Of a stretch of 64,000 nucleotides of DNA, positions 11,044-22,040 are shown piece after piece. Source of the DNA: Amoebophrya sp. A120 (lineage: Eukaryota > Sar > Dinophyceae > Syndiniales > Amoebophryaceae); NCBI GenBank assembly GCA_905178155.1, contig CAJINV010000007.1, positions 2,647,151 through 2,711,150 of the forward strand, read 5' to 3'. The notes under the pieces were generated by a model. That model searched no databases and was not told the DNA's origin. It saw only the letters and a program-made list of their open reading frames with translations. The translations under genes and the position numbers were made by a program. How positions within the stretch are numbered: position 1 is the stretch's first letter; each line of letters starts with the position of its first letter.

Positions 11044-12349
11044 TCTCGATCCTTGGTGTACTGGTGCCGTGTGAGTGTATTGTTGACAAAAAGCGTTTGT
11101 TTTTAGGTTTGAGAAACTTCTTGGAAATTTGTTGTTTTCAAAAAAACCTTCAACTTGTTCCTCGGTAGATTGCCAAGCGAATAAAAATTGAGTTTCAAGG
11201 AAAATAGGAAGAATTTTTTTCTCAAATAAATACAACCGGCGCTGTTCTTTTATATATTTTCTTCAGACGAAGCAGAGAAGCGAAAAGACGACGGTGGTGC
11301 TTGAAGCCAGAGCATTTACACGCGCCACAAATAGACGTGCTTCTTCTTCCAAAGGCTCCGTTGAGTTCCACGACCGACGAAGTTGCTTTCTTGCAAATCG
11401 AGAAAAGAAAATCTTCGATTCCTGACGTTCATGCTTATCCACCCAACACAACGACCACTGGACAACTAGAGAAGGGAACCCTGATCATGCTTTCTTTTTT
11501 TATCTTGTGGCCGGTACTAGCAATTAATATTAAACCACGACGAGAGAGGACTTACGATTCATTTTCATACACGGGGATGAAGTTAAAGATCAATTCTGAG
11601 GCACACCGACGGGCACGACCCTTACAACGACAAGATTCGAACATCAAATACGCCCCTCACGCTGAGAGAAGGCCACAACGAACAGATGTTGAGTAAGCTT
11701 CGTTATTGTACTAGGCTCTTATCAAAGAACTACAGAAGATGTTGATGCTACAGAAAGTAGAGTAAGAGTTTATGATATTTCCTGTTCCTTGCAACACGAT
11801 GAATATGAGAAACGAGGTGCGCGTACTTATTTGCGTCGTAGTCGTACAACAATCTGTAACTCGACTCTGTCAGTAGAGGTTGTAAAAAATACAGTAGCAA
11901 TCAGGAGTCAATCGTCGGTATGTAAGGGGCGAAAAGTACAGGAGGCCTTGCGATTAAATGCCAGACCGATTCGACTGAGCAGCTGCAGCTGCTTGGAAAC
12001 ATAGAAACCTAGCAAGCCCTACCTCAAATACAAATGAAAAAATACCGCACGATACAAGTTAATACGAAGGATTTATAGCTCAAAGTCAGTCAACAAAAAC
12101 AAATACTTTACAAAGGTTTACTCACCTGAAGAAAAGCGTTGTTGGTGTTGGTTTTGATGCAGAAGTAGGAGAAAAGAAATAAACAGTAGAATAAAGCATC
12201 TCAAACAAGGCATGAACCAGACCGAACCTCACAGGTACAAACTTCAGATTGATGAACCAGAGTTGTTCCTCCGCCACTTAGCTCCAGTGGTGGCGCGGAA
12301 CATGTTCAGTAGCAAAAACTGCATGAGCATGATTACCTCCAAGAAATGG
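11044..12349. other. Intergenic region, nothing recognised
   Basis: About 1.3 kb of AT-rich sequence with short frames only. I could not identify a gene, RNA or repeat here. Confidence 0.5.
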
Positions 12350-14146
12350 TCACCTGAATTGCGAGGAGTTTGCTCGCACGGCTGCGTGCTGCGGGAAGAG
12401 CTCCATTTCCTGCGCACGGTTCCGCGGGGAGCGCGACTTCCTGCCAGCCGATGACGCGCGCCCTGGCTCGTACCGCTGTGAAGCACGGCGGCTGCCTTCC
12501 TGCGCCGGGTAGTAGTCGTAGTGGTCCATGACTCCGCCGGTTTGCTGGAACGCTGGGGAGGTGCCGAACCCCGGTTGGTTGTTTCCGGTTGCCGGGAAAT
12601 CGTAGGCATCTTCTTGCGTCGGTCCCCAGTCGGGCGGGTGAAACGCAGCCACGACGGCAACTACGGTGCCCAGGATCATGAATGTGCAGGCCAGGCACTG
12701 AAAAATGTACCCGGCATCGGGCTCCGCACCGTTGACGCTGGTGATGTGGGTGCACTTGTAACCGCCTGCGGGGCAGTTTTTTCCCCAGGTCCACGTGGTG
12801 GAGGCCGTCGTGTACTCCTCCGTGCCCATGCCCAGCTCGGTGCACCACGCGGCGTTCAAGTTTTTGTCGCACTTGGTCGTGGTTTCCTTGATGTGGTACT
12901 TGAACGCCAGCTCCACCTTGTCCCAGCACCGCTGCCACGAGCCGAGACTGGCGACCGCGCAGGCGAAGCCCCCCAGCAGCAAGACGGTCAGCACCGCCAC
13001 CGCGATCTTGCTGCGGTGCGAGTTCGGCGTCTCGACGTCGTCCTTCGGGTGGTAGTTTTTCCACATCGCAAGCGCGATGAACGCGGTGCACAAAATGTCG
13101 AACGTATGCAAATTGGAAAATTTTTTGTTGTTCCGCTCACATTTTATACAACAACCTCGACCCCCGGGAGCTCCAATGACGCGAATGCATCGACGAGAGA
13201 CGCCACCCTAGGCCTAGCAGTGTTCCGACCTCGCGGTCTCGTCACTCAGAGAAATGCGAATAGGTGATAGATATTGTGATATGCAATCACGGTGAACATC
13301 AAGAAAATTTCTCCTTGCATAAAACACGAATCCGGCGAAGAACAAACCGGTAGCGGTGGCGCAAACCTCGTCCCCATCGTTCTGCTTGGTGCCGATTTGC
13401 TTTTCGAACCAGTAGCTGTCCAGGTGCTCGGCCACGTACTGGGCCCCGGCCGAGTCGATTCCGTAGAGCTCAGACACGCGGGTTTCGTAGAAGTTTCGCT
13501 GCTGCATAAAGTCCAACTGCGACCCGTACTCCGCATCGGAATCGCTGTTCTCAACACTGCCTCCCAGCACCACGCGGCCGTAGCTCAGCGGATAGCTGTA
13601 CTCCTTGCTCGCATACGTCGCTCCCGTCCACCAGGTCTATGCAACGGAAATCTTTTTTATCGCCATCTATCTGAGCGCCATCAAAAGGTTATTCTAGTTG
13701 TACATCTATGCTGATGTAATGCGTAAAGTACTAGAGAGAGTGCGCTGGTGGTGCAAGGGAGAAAAGGTAATGCAGGCTGCAAGTTCTTTCGATGCCGGCC
13801 AAGATGGTGATACCTCTAGTCTCAGTCTTTCACAATCGGATAGCGTTTCAGTCACATTCAAGTGGCCTTGCCAACACAGAATGGAGATGAAGTGGCAAAA
13901 GGAGGCGATGGAGAGCAGGGTTAGCGCAATTCCGTTGTATCCGCGGCAAGTGAAGCAAACGAAGGACCGCGGTAGGTAGCTGTCAACTTCCTCATCCGCT
14001 GCACCAAGCGTGGAAACCGTCTTAGCGGAGCTCCTGCTCCTGCGTCCTGGCGGGGCCGCGTGTACACCTTCGATGGCAGGCGCAGATTCGTCGTGAGCCA
14101 CCTGCTGCATGACGTCAGCAACTTGTTCTTCAGTTGTAGCTTCCAT
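12350..14146 (-). CDS. Four-transmembrane (claudin/tetraspan-like) protein
   Basis: Start ATG at 14146 (MEATTEEQVADV). Exon 1 ends at 13814 before GTATCA. Exon 2 begins at 13636 after TTGCATAG (TWWTGATYAS). The last exon ends at 12350. Hydrophobic segments: GIALTLLSIASFCHFISI (TM1), a second at the exon 2/3 junction (ATGLFFAGFVFY, then FDILCTAFIALAMW), IAVAVLTVLLLGGFACAV (TM3) and IFQCLACTFMILGTVVAV (TM4). The loop between TM3 and TM4 holds several cysteines (RCWDK, KCDKN, AAWCTE, NCPAGG, KCTH), as in tetraspan proteins with disulphide-bonded extracellular loops. The C-terminal tail is basic and Ser/Arg-rich (GRASSAGRKSRSPRNRAQ). The topology is clear, but the family is not identified. The junction of the last two exons (about 13270-13110) is not resolved. 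Confidence 0.72.
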
Positions 14147-14809
14147 GCTTTTTCGCGCCACGAGCAGGGGTAAGGAGAATCACAAAAGAACAAAAGGCAC
14201 TGACAACGAGTGGTTTTGTTGCAGGAAAATTAAGAGAATCGTGTTGGTTTATTGTACAAAAAACAAAAAGCCTGAGGGTTCCTCTACTTCTTGTTTAGCT
14301 TCTATTTGAAAGAGAGGACCTGAATAAAGCAGAGAAACTGGTGGTGAATAAAGTCGCTTAAGTTAATATTTGAACTTGGCCGTAAATGATTTGCGCGCAA
14401 ATAAATGCCGGTGAAGTATGGACGAACAGGAAGATCAGGAGTGAACGAACCGATGTTGGCATCTGATATCTTCAACTTGAAAGCGACTAAAAGATTTCTT
14501 TATGCAACTCTCGAACCGATGCCACACTTCTTCGGAGACAGAAACTCCAAACCGAAGGATGTGTCCTGCCTCGCCGCATTTTATCCGCTAAAGAAGTCCG
14601 TCACAGAAGTCGCGAACGAAAAGGAAAACGTAAATCAGATGCACGACATTCACGTTCACGTTTACCGACATCAATCTCCACAGTTGTAAAACTGTATTCT
14701 TTGAGTTGCACGGCAATTGAAACCGACCTTCTTCCTCAGCTGTGAGTGTTAAGCCGACCAGCCACCTGTTTTTACCGATAGCAAAGAAAAACTAAGCTAA
14801 CCACTATGT
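14147..14809. other. Intergenic region with one doubtful plus-strand frame
   Basis: A 94-codon plus-strand frame at 14405-14689 (MPVKYGRTGRSG) begins with ATG but has no recognisable domain. I do not call it a gene. Nothing else is seen. Confidence 0.4.
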
Positions 14810-15577
14810 ATTTATTACAGTGAAGATTATGTAGCGTGGATGTGGCTTCGCAAGTTGGCGCTGGAAATTGGTACTCCAGCCAGCCGCAGCGTCCTCACGC
14901 AATCACATCGACATTGGTGGTCAACTACTTCCAAGTACGATTACAACTAATCTGCGTCTCGTTCTGGCTCTCGCGTACACGCAAAAAGTACAAGTCGCGG
15001 TCGCGTCTTTTTGGCGCATTATTTTCCTTACAGTAGTGCTTTACAAGATATCTTGTTGCACGACGTCAATTTTGTACATTCGTTTTTTTCTTCGGTTGTT
15101 AGTTGATCGATGACACTCGGTCTACTCGACCTGAGTCGCGTATCTACATCTAGTGTTTGTGATTCGTACAGTTGTTGAAATTCAAACTTATCTTTGCTAC
15201 ATCAAATTATACATTCAGTGCTATACATAGTATTTCTTTTCAGTATAATGTCCTCTTTCTTGAAAAGCGCTGCTGCTCGGTGCGCTTCTCGACTTTTGAA
15301 TACAAGATGGCGAAATCACGTTCTCACGATGGAAGATTTGTTCTTATTGTGTTTGATTATACTCATCTTTTATTTCGCTATCGCTGCAACACACCAGTAT
15401 AAGTCGTGTTGTTGCGTTTTCATTCATTTTCAACGAAGACGAGCGCATGATCTTCTGCGCCCGCCCCTGTGCATATTATCGGAAATAGTATCATGTTTCC
15501 ACTCTGAATCTGAAACCACATTCCAAAACGCTAGAGGACATACCTTCGAGATGAAGAATAAGAACTCTGCTCCACTT

Positions 15578-17491
15578 CTACACTTCGGTCCTCGGCACCG
15601 CTGCTGTGGTTGTGGTCTCTTCTTCCGACGTGTTCGCCTGTCCTCTGCCACTGCTCCCAACACTCTGCTTACTGCCACTGGAGCCCGGCACCACCGACGA
15701 CCTGCTACTTTCCGACAGATCCACCCGTGGGATACTAGCCGCGCCCTTGCTAGGCTCCGGCGTGTAGATAGCGTAGCTTTCCGGACGATTGGAAAAGGTA
15801 GTTGCGTTGATGTTGCTACCAACGGCAGACGAAGTGCCGCGGATTGTTTTCGCTCCGGGCACGACTGTTGGCACTTGGTCTGCTTCTGGTACGAGAAGGT
15901 TGACTGTTTTTGGCGCGCCGGAGGATGTGGAGCTGAACGCTGGAGTTCCAGCTCCTGCACCGGTAGTAGAAGAAGTAATTGGATTCACACCTTTCGGGGA
16001 GGAAGTAGCCGAGTTATTCGTGATGGCTTTTGCGAACGCGGAAGACCGACGGCGGTTGTTGTCACGCTACGAGGGCGCCACCACTTTATTTGCCGCACTC
16101 GTTTCCACCACGGCCTCCATCTTCAAGGCCGGATTTCTTGTGGAAGATGAAGATGAAGCACCTCCGGGCTTCATCACGACAGACGGAATAACAGCCGCTG
16201 ACTGACTGCCGCCAAAGTCCACAACAGGGACTGGCAGCGGTGGATCGAGAGGATCTTTCTCTTGTCTACTTTGTTCCGGTGGACCACTAACTGCTGGGAC
16301 GCCCCGTATGGGCTTTGTCGGGTCCACAAGTTGATCATCTCCTGCGCCATTTCCTGTTGTATCAAAGCCGTATGAAGAAGAAGTACTAGCAGCCGGCTGG
16401 TTCACTGCTCCTAACATCCCCCCTGGTTGTAACTGTAAGGCGCTGCTGGTCCTACTTCCGCCCACGGAACTGCGTCTTGCCCGTGCTTTCTCCCGGGACA
16501 CTGTGCTCATTGCCGGCGTCGGGATGGAGGGTAACTTCCCGCCGTTCAAGCTGTTTGCCGAGAGGGGCAGCACCAGCGGGCGGCTGCGGCCGCTGCCCCT
16601 GGTTTGGATGGGCGGCAAGGGTGGCGTGTTGTCACCACCAGCTGCAGACCCATGATTGTACAAGCTGAACAGGGAAAACTGCTGGTCGTTGTTCCTGATG
16701 TTGCCAAAGAACGGGTTGGAATTGCTTTGCCTGTTCGTAGTTCCTGGGACCACTCCTGCTGCAATCGACGTACTGTCCTCGTGTTGGTACAGTTTGCTCG
16801 CACGACCCGCACCGTTGTTCAAAAATTGCGTCAACCACATGGCTATATGAGAGACACTGATGGTCGACGGAGTGTAGATCAAATACGGACTACAGTTCGC
16901 TACTTGCGAGGAGCCGTACTTCTTGTTCTGCTCGACGTCCCCACCGAATGTAACAGCTGAATCTTCATTCTGCATCGAACTACCCGGAGGTGGTTGCACG
17001 AGTCGAAAAATGCGGTCAATGTCGCGCAAATTCGTCAGGTTGCACTTCGTCAAGACGGGCTGCAGCGCCAACCCGAGCTCCTCCACCTGCACCCGGGTGG
17101 CAGAAGAGGAGAAATTCAGTTCCTGAACCTGGAAAAAACTCTCACTACTGCTATTTTTCGTGAATAAAACTTCTTCCTGCAGGTAATGCTGCATCAAAAA
17201 CGCGTCGTCTCGGTTCCTCGTGGTTTTTGCCTTTGACATCTTCTGCTTCTGTCCACCCACCTGGGACGACGACGAGGGCGAGGATTTTAATATCGGTATG
17301 TAGCAATCCGGGAAAAATTCGTCGACTTCTAGACACAGGAAGAGCAACACATCGGTTAGCAACAGCTCCACCGTGACCTGCACTTCTGTGGACAATCTAC
17401 TACTCTTCCGCGCGGTGCCATCTTCCTCGTCCGCGGAAGATGGCAGCAGCTGTCTTTTCTCTGCAAAAATGGCACTGTATTCCCGCAGTTT
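15578..17491 (-). pseudogene. Truncated duplicate of the MLO-like gene A 3' exon, with premature stop
   Basis: Corresponds to the last exon of the gene at 19264-25418 but has no upstream membrane-domain exons. A T at 16068 (A at 19754 in the other copy) turns a TTG leucine codon into TAG, ending the frame after VVAPS. The C-terminal part (15578-16066) stays open but is cut off. A second change (16846) makes H-I-A-M-W from H-L-A-M-W. This is either a decayed duplicate or an allele placed in tandem by the assembler; the gap at 18495 favours caution. Confidence 0.8.
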
Positions 17492-17759
17492 TATCAAATG
17501 TAAAAGTGTCTGGGTCTAGAAGAGTCATGCTGTTTTTGCATGACGCAGAAGGTCTGGTCTGGCATGGAAGCTCTAGCATGACAGGTTTCGAGAAGCTTCC
17601 GCAAACGCAATGCCGAATCCGCATGACAAATTCCCCATTTTGGTGACAGAAAGTGGGCAGCTTTAGCTTTTGCTACCTATGCATGAGAGACTTTTCTGTG
17701 TTCTGAAATGCGCATCACAAGTTGCATTCTTCCAGACCCAGACATATTAGCATTTGATA
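17492..17759. mobile_element. Introner-like element, family A, first-copy version
   Basis: Starts TATCAAATG and ends GCATTTGATA, with AGTTT on both sides (17487-17491 and 17760-17764). It matches 21178-21440 except for a 5-bp insertion (GGTCTGGTCTGG versus GGTCTGG). The interior is very close to the element at 33895-34146. Confidence 0.88.
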
Positions 17760-17764
17760 AGTTT

Positions 17765-18369
17765 CTTAGGGAGGAAAACCGGAGCCGCCGACTAGGATCC
17801 GAAAATTTTTTTTGCACGAGCACGCAAATAGTTGTTTTTGGTCGGTCATAGCTCTTTCCTTTTTTTCCCCTTCATTCATCGTCTTTACATCCAATCTTCG
17901 CCATCATCGTCCTGCGATGTTGGCGGCCCTTGTTTGAAAGTGCCAGCAAACATGTCCTGCCCATCAATGTCCATCATGTCTTGCCTCTCTTGGCAAGAGT
18001 GGGCCTTTCTCTGGTTGCCCCCCACCATCCGACGGAAGCGGGTGGTCGGAAGCGGGCCCGGTCGGAAGAGCTCGGGAGACTTGCGCTGGGGCGGGGGACG
18101 GCCTGGTCCGGGCCGGGGCCAGATCCGGGCCAAATTTCCACGCCGTCCCCCGCCTACAGTCCAACAAAATCCCTTTCAAATCTGGCCCAAATCCGGGAGG
18201 GCCGGAAATTCCCGGAAATTTCCCCGGTTTGGCCCAGGATTTGCCCCCTTCCGGGGGGCCGATTGGCGCGAAATCCCCGGCAAATCCGCTCCAAATTTTG
18301 TAGTCGTCCCCCGCCTACATTCCAACAAAATCCTTGTCAAATCTGGCCGAAATCTGGCGAAAATTCCTG
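17765..18369. mobile_element. Inverted-repeat element, left part only (first copy)
   Basis: Begins CTTAGGGAGGAAAACC and follows the full element at 21446-22532 up to AAATTCCTG, then breaks off into unrelated sequence. The right inverted repeat is absent here. Confidence 0.8.
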
Positions 18370-18494
18370 CTTCTCCGATTTTCGCTGCTTCTCCGATTCT
18401 CCTCCCGCCGCTTCTCCGATTTTCGCTGCGCCGTCGGGTTGTCGCGAAACTCCTTTTCGAGTGTGATGCTGTCCTCCCAGAGCGGGTCATCGAG
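18370..18494. other. Misplaced fragment copied from 9812-9907, next to the gap
   Basis: Bases 18399-18494 are identical to 9812-9907, inside the exon of the 8480-11043 gene. They are preceded by a short stuttered repeat of CTTCTCCGATTTTCGCTG. The fragment ends exactly at the N. This looks like an assembly chimera rather than biology. Confidence 0.8.
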
Positions 18495-18495
18495 N
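18495..18495. other. Assembly gap (single N)
   Basis: A lone N separates the fragment copied from 9812-9907 from the start of the second duplicate copy. Its true length is unknown. Confidence 0.95.
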
Positions 18496-21400
18496 ATTTA
18501 TTACAGTGAAGATTATGTAGCGTGGATGTGGCTTCGCAAGTTGGCGCTGGAAATTGGTACTCCAGCCAGCCGCAGCGTCCTCACGCAATCACATCGACAT
18601 TGGTGGTCAACTACTTCCAAGTACGATTACAACTAATCTGCGTCTCGTTCTGGCTCTCGCGTACACGCAAAAAGTACAAGTCGCGGTCGCGTCTTTTTGG
18701 CGCATTATTTTCCTTACAGTAGTGCTTTACAAGATATCTTGTTGCACGACGTCAATTTTGTACATTCGTTTTTTTCTTCGGTTGTTAGTTGATCGATGAC
18801 ACTCGGTCTACTCGACCTGAGTCGCGTATCTACATCTAGTGTTTGTGATTCGTACAGTTGTTGAAATTCAAACTTATCTTTGCTACATCAAATTATACAT
18901 TCAGTGCTATACATAGTATTTCTTTTCAGTATAATGTCCTCTTTCTTGAAAAGCGCTGCTGCTCGGTGCGCTTCTCGACTTTTGAATACAAGATGGCGAA
19001 ATCACGTTCTCACGATGGAAGATTTGTTCTTATTGTGTTTGATTATACTCATCTTTTATTTCGCTATCGCTGCAACACACCAGTATAAGTCGTGTTGTTG
19101 CGTTTTCATTCATTTTCAACGAAGACGAGCGCATGATCTTCTGCGCCCGCCCCTGTGCATATTATCGGAAATAGTATCATGTTTCCACTCTGAATCTGAA
19201 ACCACATTCCAAAACGCTAGAGGACATACCTTCGAGATGAAGAATAAGAACTCTGCTCCACTTCTACACTTCGGTCCTCGGCACCGCTGCTGTGGTTGTG
19301 GTCTCTTCTTCCGACGTGTTCGCCTGTCCTCTGCCACTGCTCCCAACACTCTGCTTACTGCCACTGGAGCCCGGCACCACCGACGACCTGCTACTTTCCG
19401 ACAGATCCACCCGTGGGATACTAGCCGCGCCCTTGCTAGGCTCCGGCGTGTAGATAGCGTAGCTTTCCGGACGATTGGAAAAGGTAGTTGCGTTGATGTT
19501 GCTACCAACGGCAGACGAAGTGCCGCGGATTGTTTTCGCTCCGGGCACGACTGTTGGCACTTGGTCTGCTTCTGGTACGAGAAGGTTGACTGTTTTTGGC
19601 GCGCCGGAGGATGTGGAGCTGAACGCTGGAGTTCCAGCTCCTGCACCGGTAGTAGAAGAAGTAATTGGATTCACACCTTTCGGGGAGGAAGTAGCCGAGT
19701 TATTCGTGATGGCTTTTGCGAACGCGGAAGACCGACGGCGGTTGTTGTCACGCAACGAGGGCGCCACCACTTTATTTGCCGCACTCGTTTCCACCACGGC
19801 CTCCATCTTCAAGGCCGGATTTCTTGTGGAAGATGAAGATGAAGCACCTCCGGGCTTCATCACGACAGACGGAATAACAGCCGCTGACTGACTGCCGCCA
19901 AAGTCCACAACAGGGACTGGCAGCGGTGGATCGAGAGGATCTTTCTCTTGTCTACTTTGTTCCGGTGGACCACTAACTGCTGGGACGCCCCGTATGGGCT
20001 TTGTCGGGTCCACAAGTTGATCATCTCCTGCGCCATTTCCTGTTGTATCAAAGCCGTATGAAGAAGAAGTACTAGCAGCCGGCTGGTTCACTGCTCCTAA
20101 CATCCCCCCTGGTTGTAACTGTAAGGCGCTGCTGGTCCTACTTCCGCCCACGGAACTGCGTCTTGCCCGTGCTTTCTCCCGGGACACTGTGCTCATTGCC
20201 GGCGTCGGGATGGAGGGTAACTTCCCGCCGTTCAAGCTGTTTGCCGAGAGGGGCAGCACCAGCGGGCGGCTGCGGCCGCTGCCCCTGGTTTGGATGGGCG
20301 GCAAGGGTGGCGTGTTGTCACCACCAGCTGCAGACCCATGATTGTACAAGCTGAACAGGGAAAACTGCTGGTCGTTGTTCCTGATGTTGCCAAAGAACGG
20401 GTTGGAATTGCTTTGCCTGTTCGTAGTTCCTGGGACCACTCCTGCTGCAATCGACGTACTGTCCTCGTGTTGGTACAGTTTGCTCGCACGACCCGCACCG
20501 TTGTTCAAAAATTGCGTCAACCACATGGCTAAATGAGAGACACTGATGGTCGACGGAGTGTAGATCAAATACGGACTACAGTTCGCTACTTGCGAGGAGC
20601 CGTACTTCTTGTTCTGCTCGACGTCCCCACCGAATGTAACAGCTGAATCTTCATTCTGCATCGAACTACCCGGAGGTGGTTGCACGAGTCGAAAAATGCG
20701 GTCAATGTCGCGCAAATTCGTCAGGTTGCACTTCGTCAAGACGGGCTGCAGCGCCAACCCGAGCTCCTCCACCTGCACCCGGGTGGCAGAAGAGGAGAAA
20801 TTCAGTTCCTGAACCTGGAAAAAACTCTCACTACTGCTATTTTTCGTGAATAAAACTTCTTCCTGCAGGTAATGCTGCATCAAAAACGCGTCGTCTCGGT
20901 TCCTCGTGGTTTTTGCCTTTGACATCTTCTGCTTCTGTCCACCCACCTGGGACGACGACGAGGGCGAGGATTTTAATATCGGTATGTAGCAATCCGGGAA
21001 AAATTCGTCGACTTCTAGACACAGGAAGAGCAACACATCGGTTAGCAACAGCTCCACCGTGACCTGCACTTCTGTGGACAATCTACTACTCTTCCGCGCG
21101 GTGCCATCTTCCTCGTCCGCGGAAGATGGCAGCAGCTGTCTTTTCTCTGCAAAAATGGCACTGTATTCCCGCAGTTTTATCAAATGTAAAAGTGTCTGGG
21201 TCTAGAAGAGTCATGCTGTTTTTGCATGACGCAGAAGGTCTGGCATGGAAGCTCTAGCATGACAGGTTTCGAGAAGCTTCCGCAAACGCAATGCCGAATC
21301 CGCATGACAAATTCCCCATTTTGGTGACAGAAAGTGGGCAGCTTTAGCTTTTGCTACCTATGCATGAGAGACTTTTCTGTGTTCTGAAATGCGCATCACA

Positions 21401-22040
21401 AGTTGCATTCTTCCAGACCCAGACATATTAGCATTTGATAAGTTTCTTAGGGAGGAAAACCGGAGCCGCCGACTAGGATCCGAAAATTTTTTTTGCACGA
21501 GCACGCAAATAGTTGTTTTTGGTCGGTCATAGCTCTTTCCTTTTTTTCCCCTTCATTCATCGTCTTTACATCCAATCTTCGCCATCATCGTCCTGCGATG
21601 TTGGCGGCCCTTGTTTGAAAGTGCCAGCAAACATGTCCTGCCCATCAATGTCCATCATGTCTTGCCTCTCTTGGCAAGAGTGGGCCTTTCTCTGGTTGCC
21701 CCCCACCATCCGACGGAAGCGGGCCCGGTCGGAAGAGCTCGGGAGACTTGCGCTGGGGCGGGGGACGGCCTGGTCCGGGCCGGGGCCAGATCCGGGCCAA
21801 ATTTCCACGCCGTCCCCCGCCTACAGTCCAACAAAATAAATCCCTTTCAAATCTGGCCCAAATCCGGGAGGGCCGGAAATTCCCGGAAATTTCCCCGGTT
21901 TGGCCCAGGATTTGCCCCCTTCCGGGGGGCCGATTGGCGCGAAATCCCCGGCAAATCCGCTTCAAATTTTGTAGTCGTCCCCCGCCTACATTCCAACAAA
22001 ATCCTTGTCAAATCTGGCCGAAATCTGGCGAAAATTCCTG
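18496..22040. repeat. Second copy of the 3.5-kb duplicated segment
   Basis: Pairs with 14810-18369. This copy continues without a break into the complete inverted-repeat element and the upstream exons of the gene, so it is the intact locus. Bases 18496-19263 are the 3' flank and hold nothing recognisable. Confidence 0.93.

Larger units (their letters stand above)
14810..18369. repeat. First copy of a 3.5-kb duplicated segment
   Basis: Near-identical to 18496-22040 at an offset of 3,686 bp. The differences noticed are single bases (16068 T versus 19754 A; 16846 T versus 20532 A; one C/T near 18290/21962), a 5-bp indel inside the introner, a 14-bp indel in the flanking element, and a 4-bp indel. 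The copy covers 0.77 kb of 3' flank, the 3' exon of MLO-like gene A, its introner, and about half of the adjacent inverted-repeat element. It stops abruptly at 18369. Confidence 0.93.

Noticed and set aside
14405-14689. 94-codon plus-strand frame (MPVKYGRTGRSG)
   Set aside because: Has an ATG but no recognisable domain and opposes the direction of every supported gene; likely chance.
15194-16150. 318-codon plus-strand frame, also at 18880-19836
   Set aside because: Antisense to the Ser-rich end of MLO-like gene A for most of its length, with no domain; duplicated only because the segment is duplicated.
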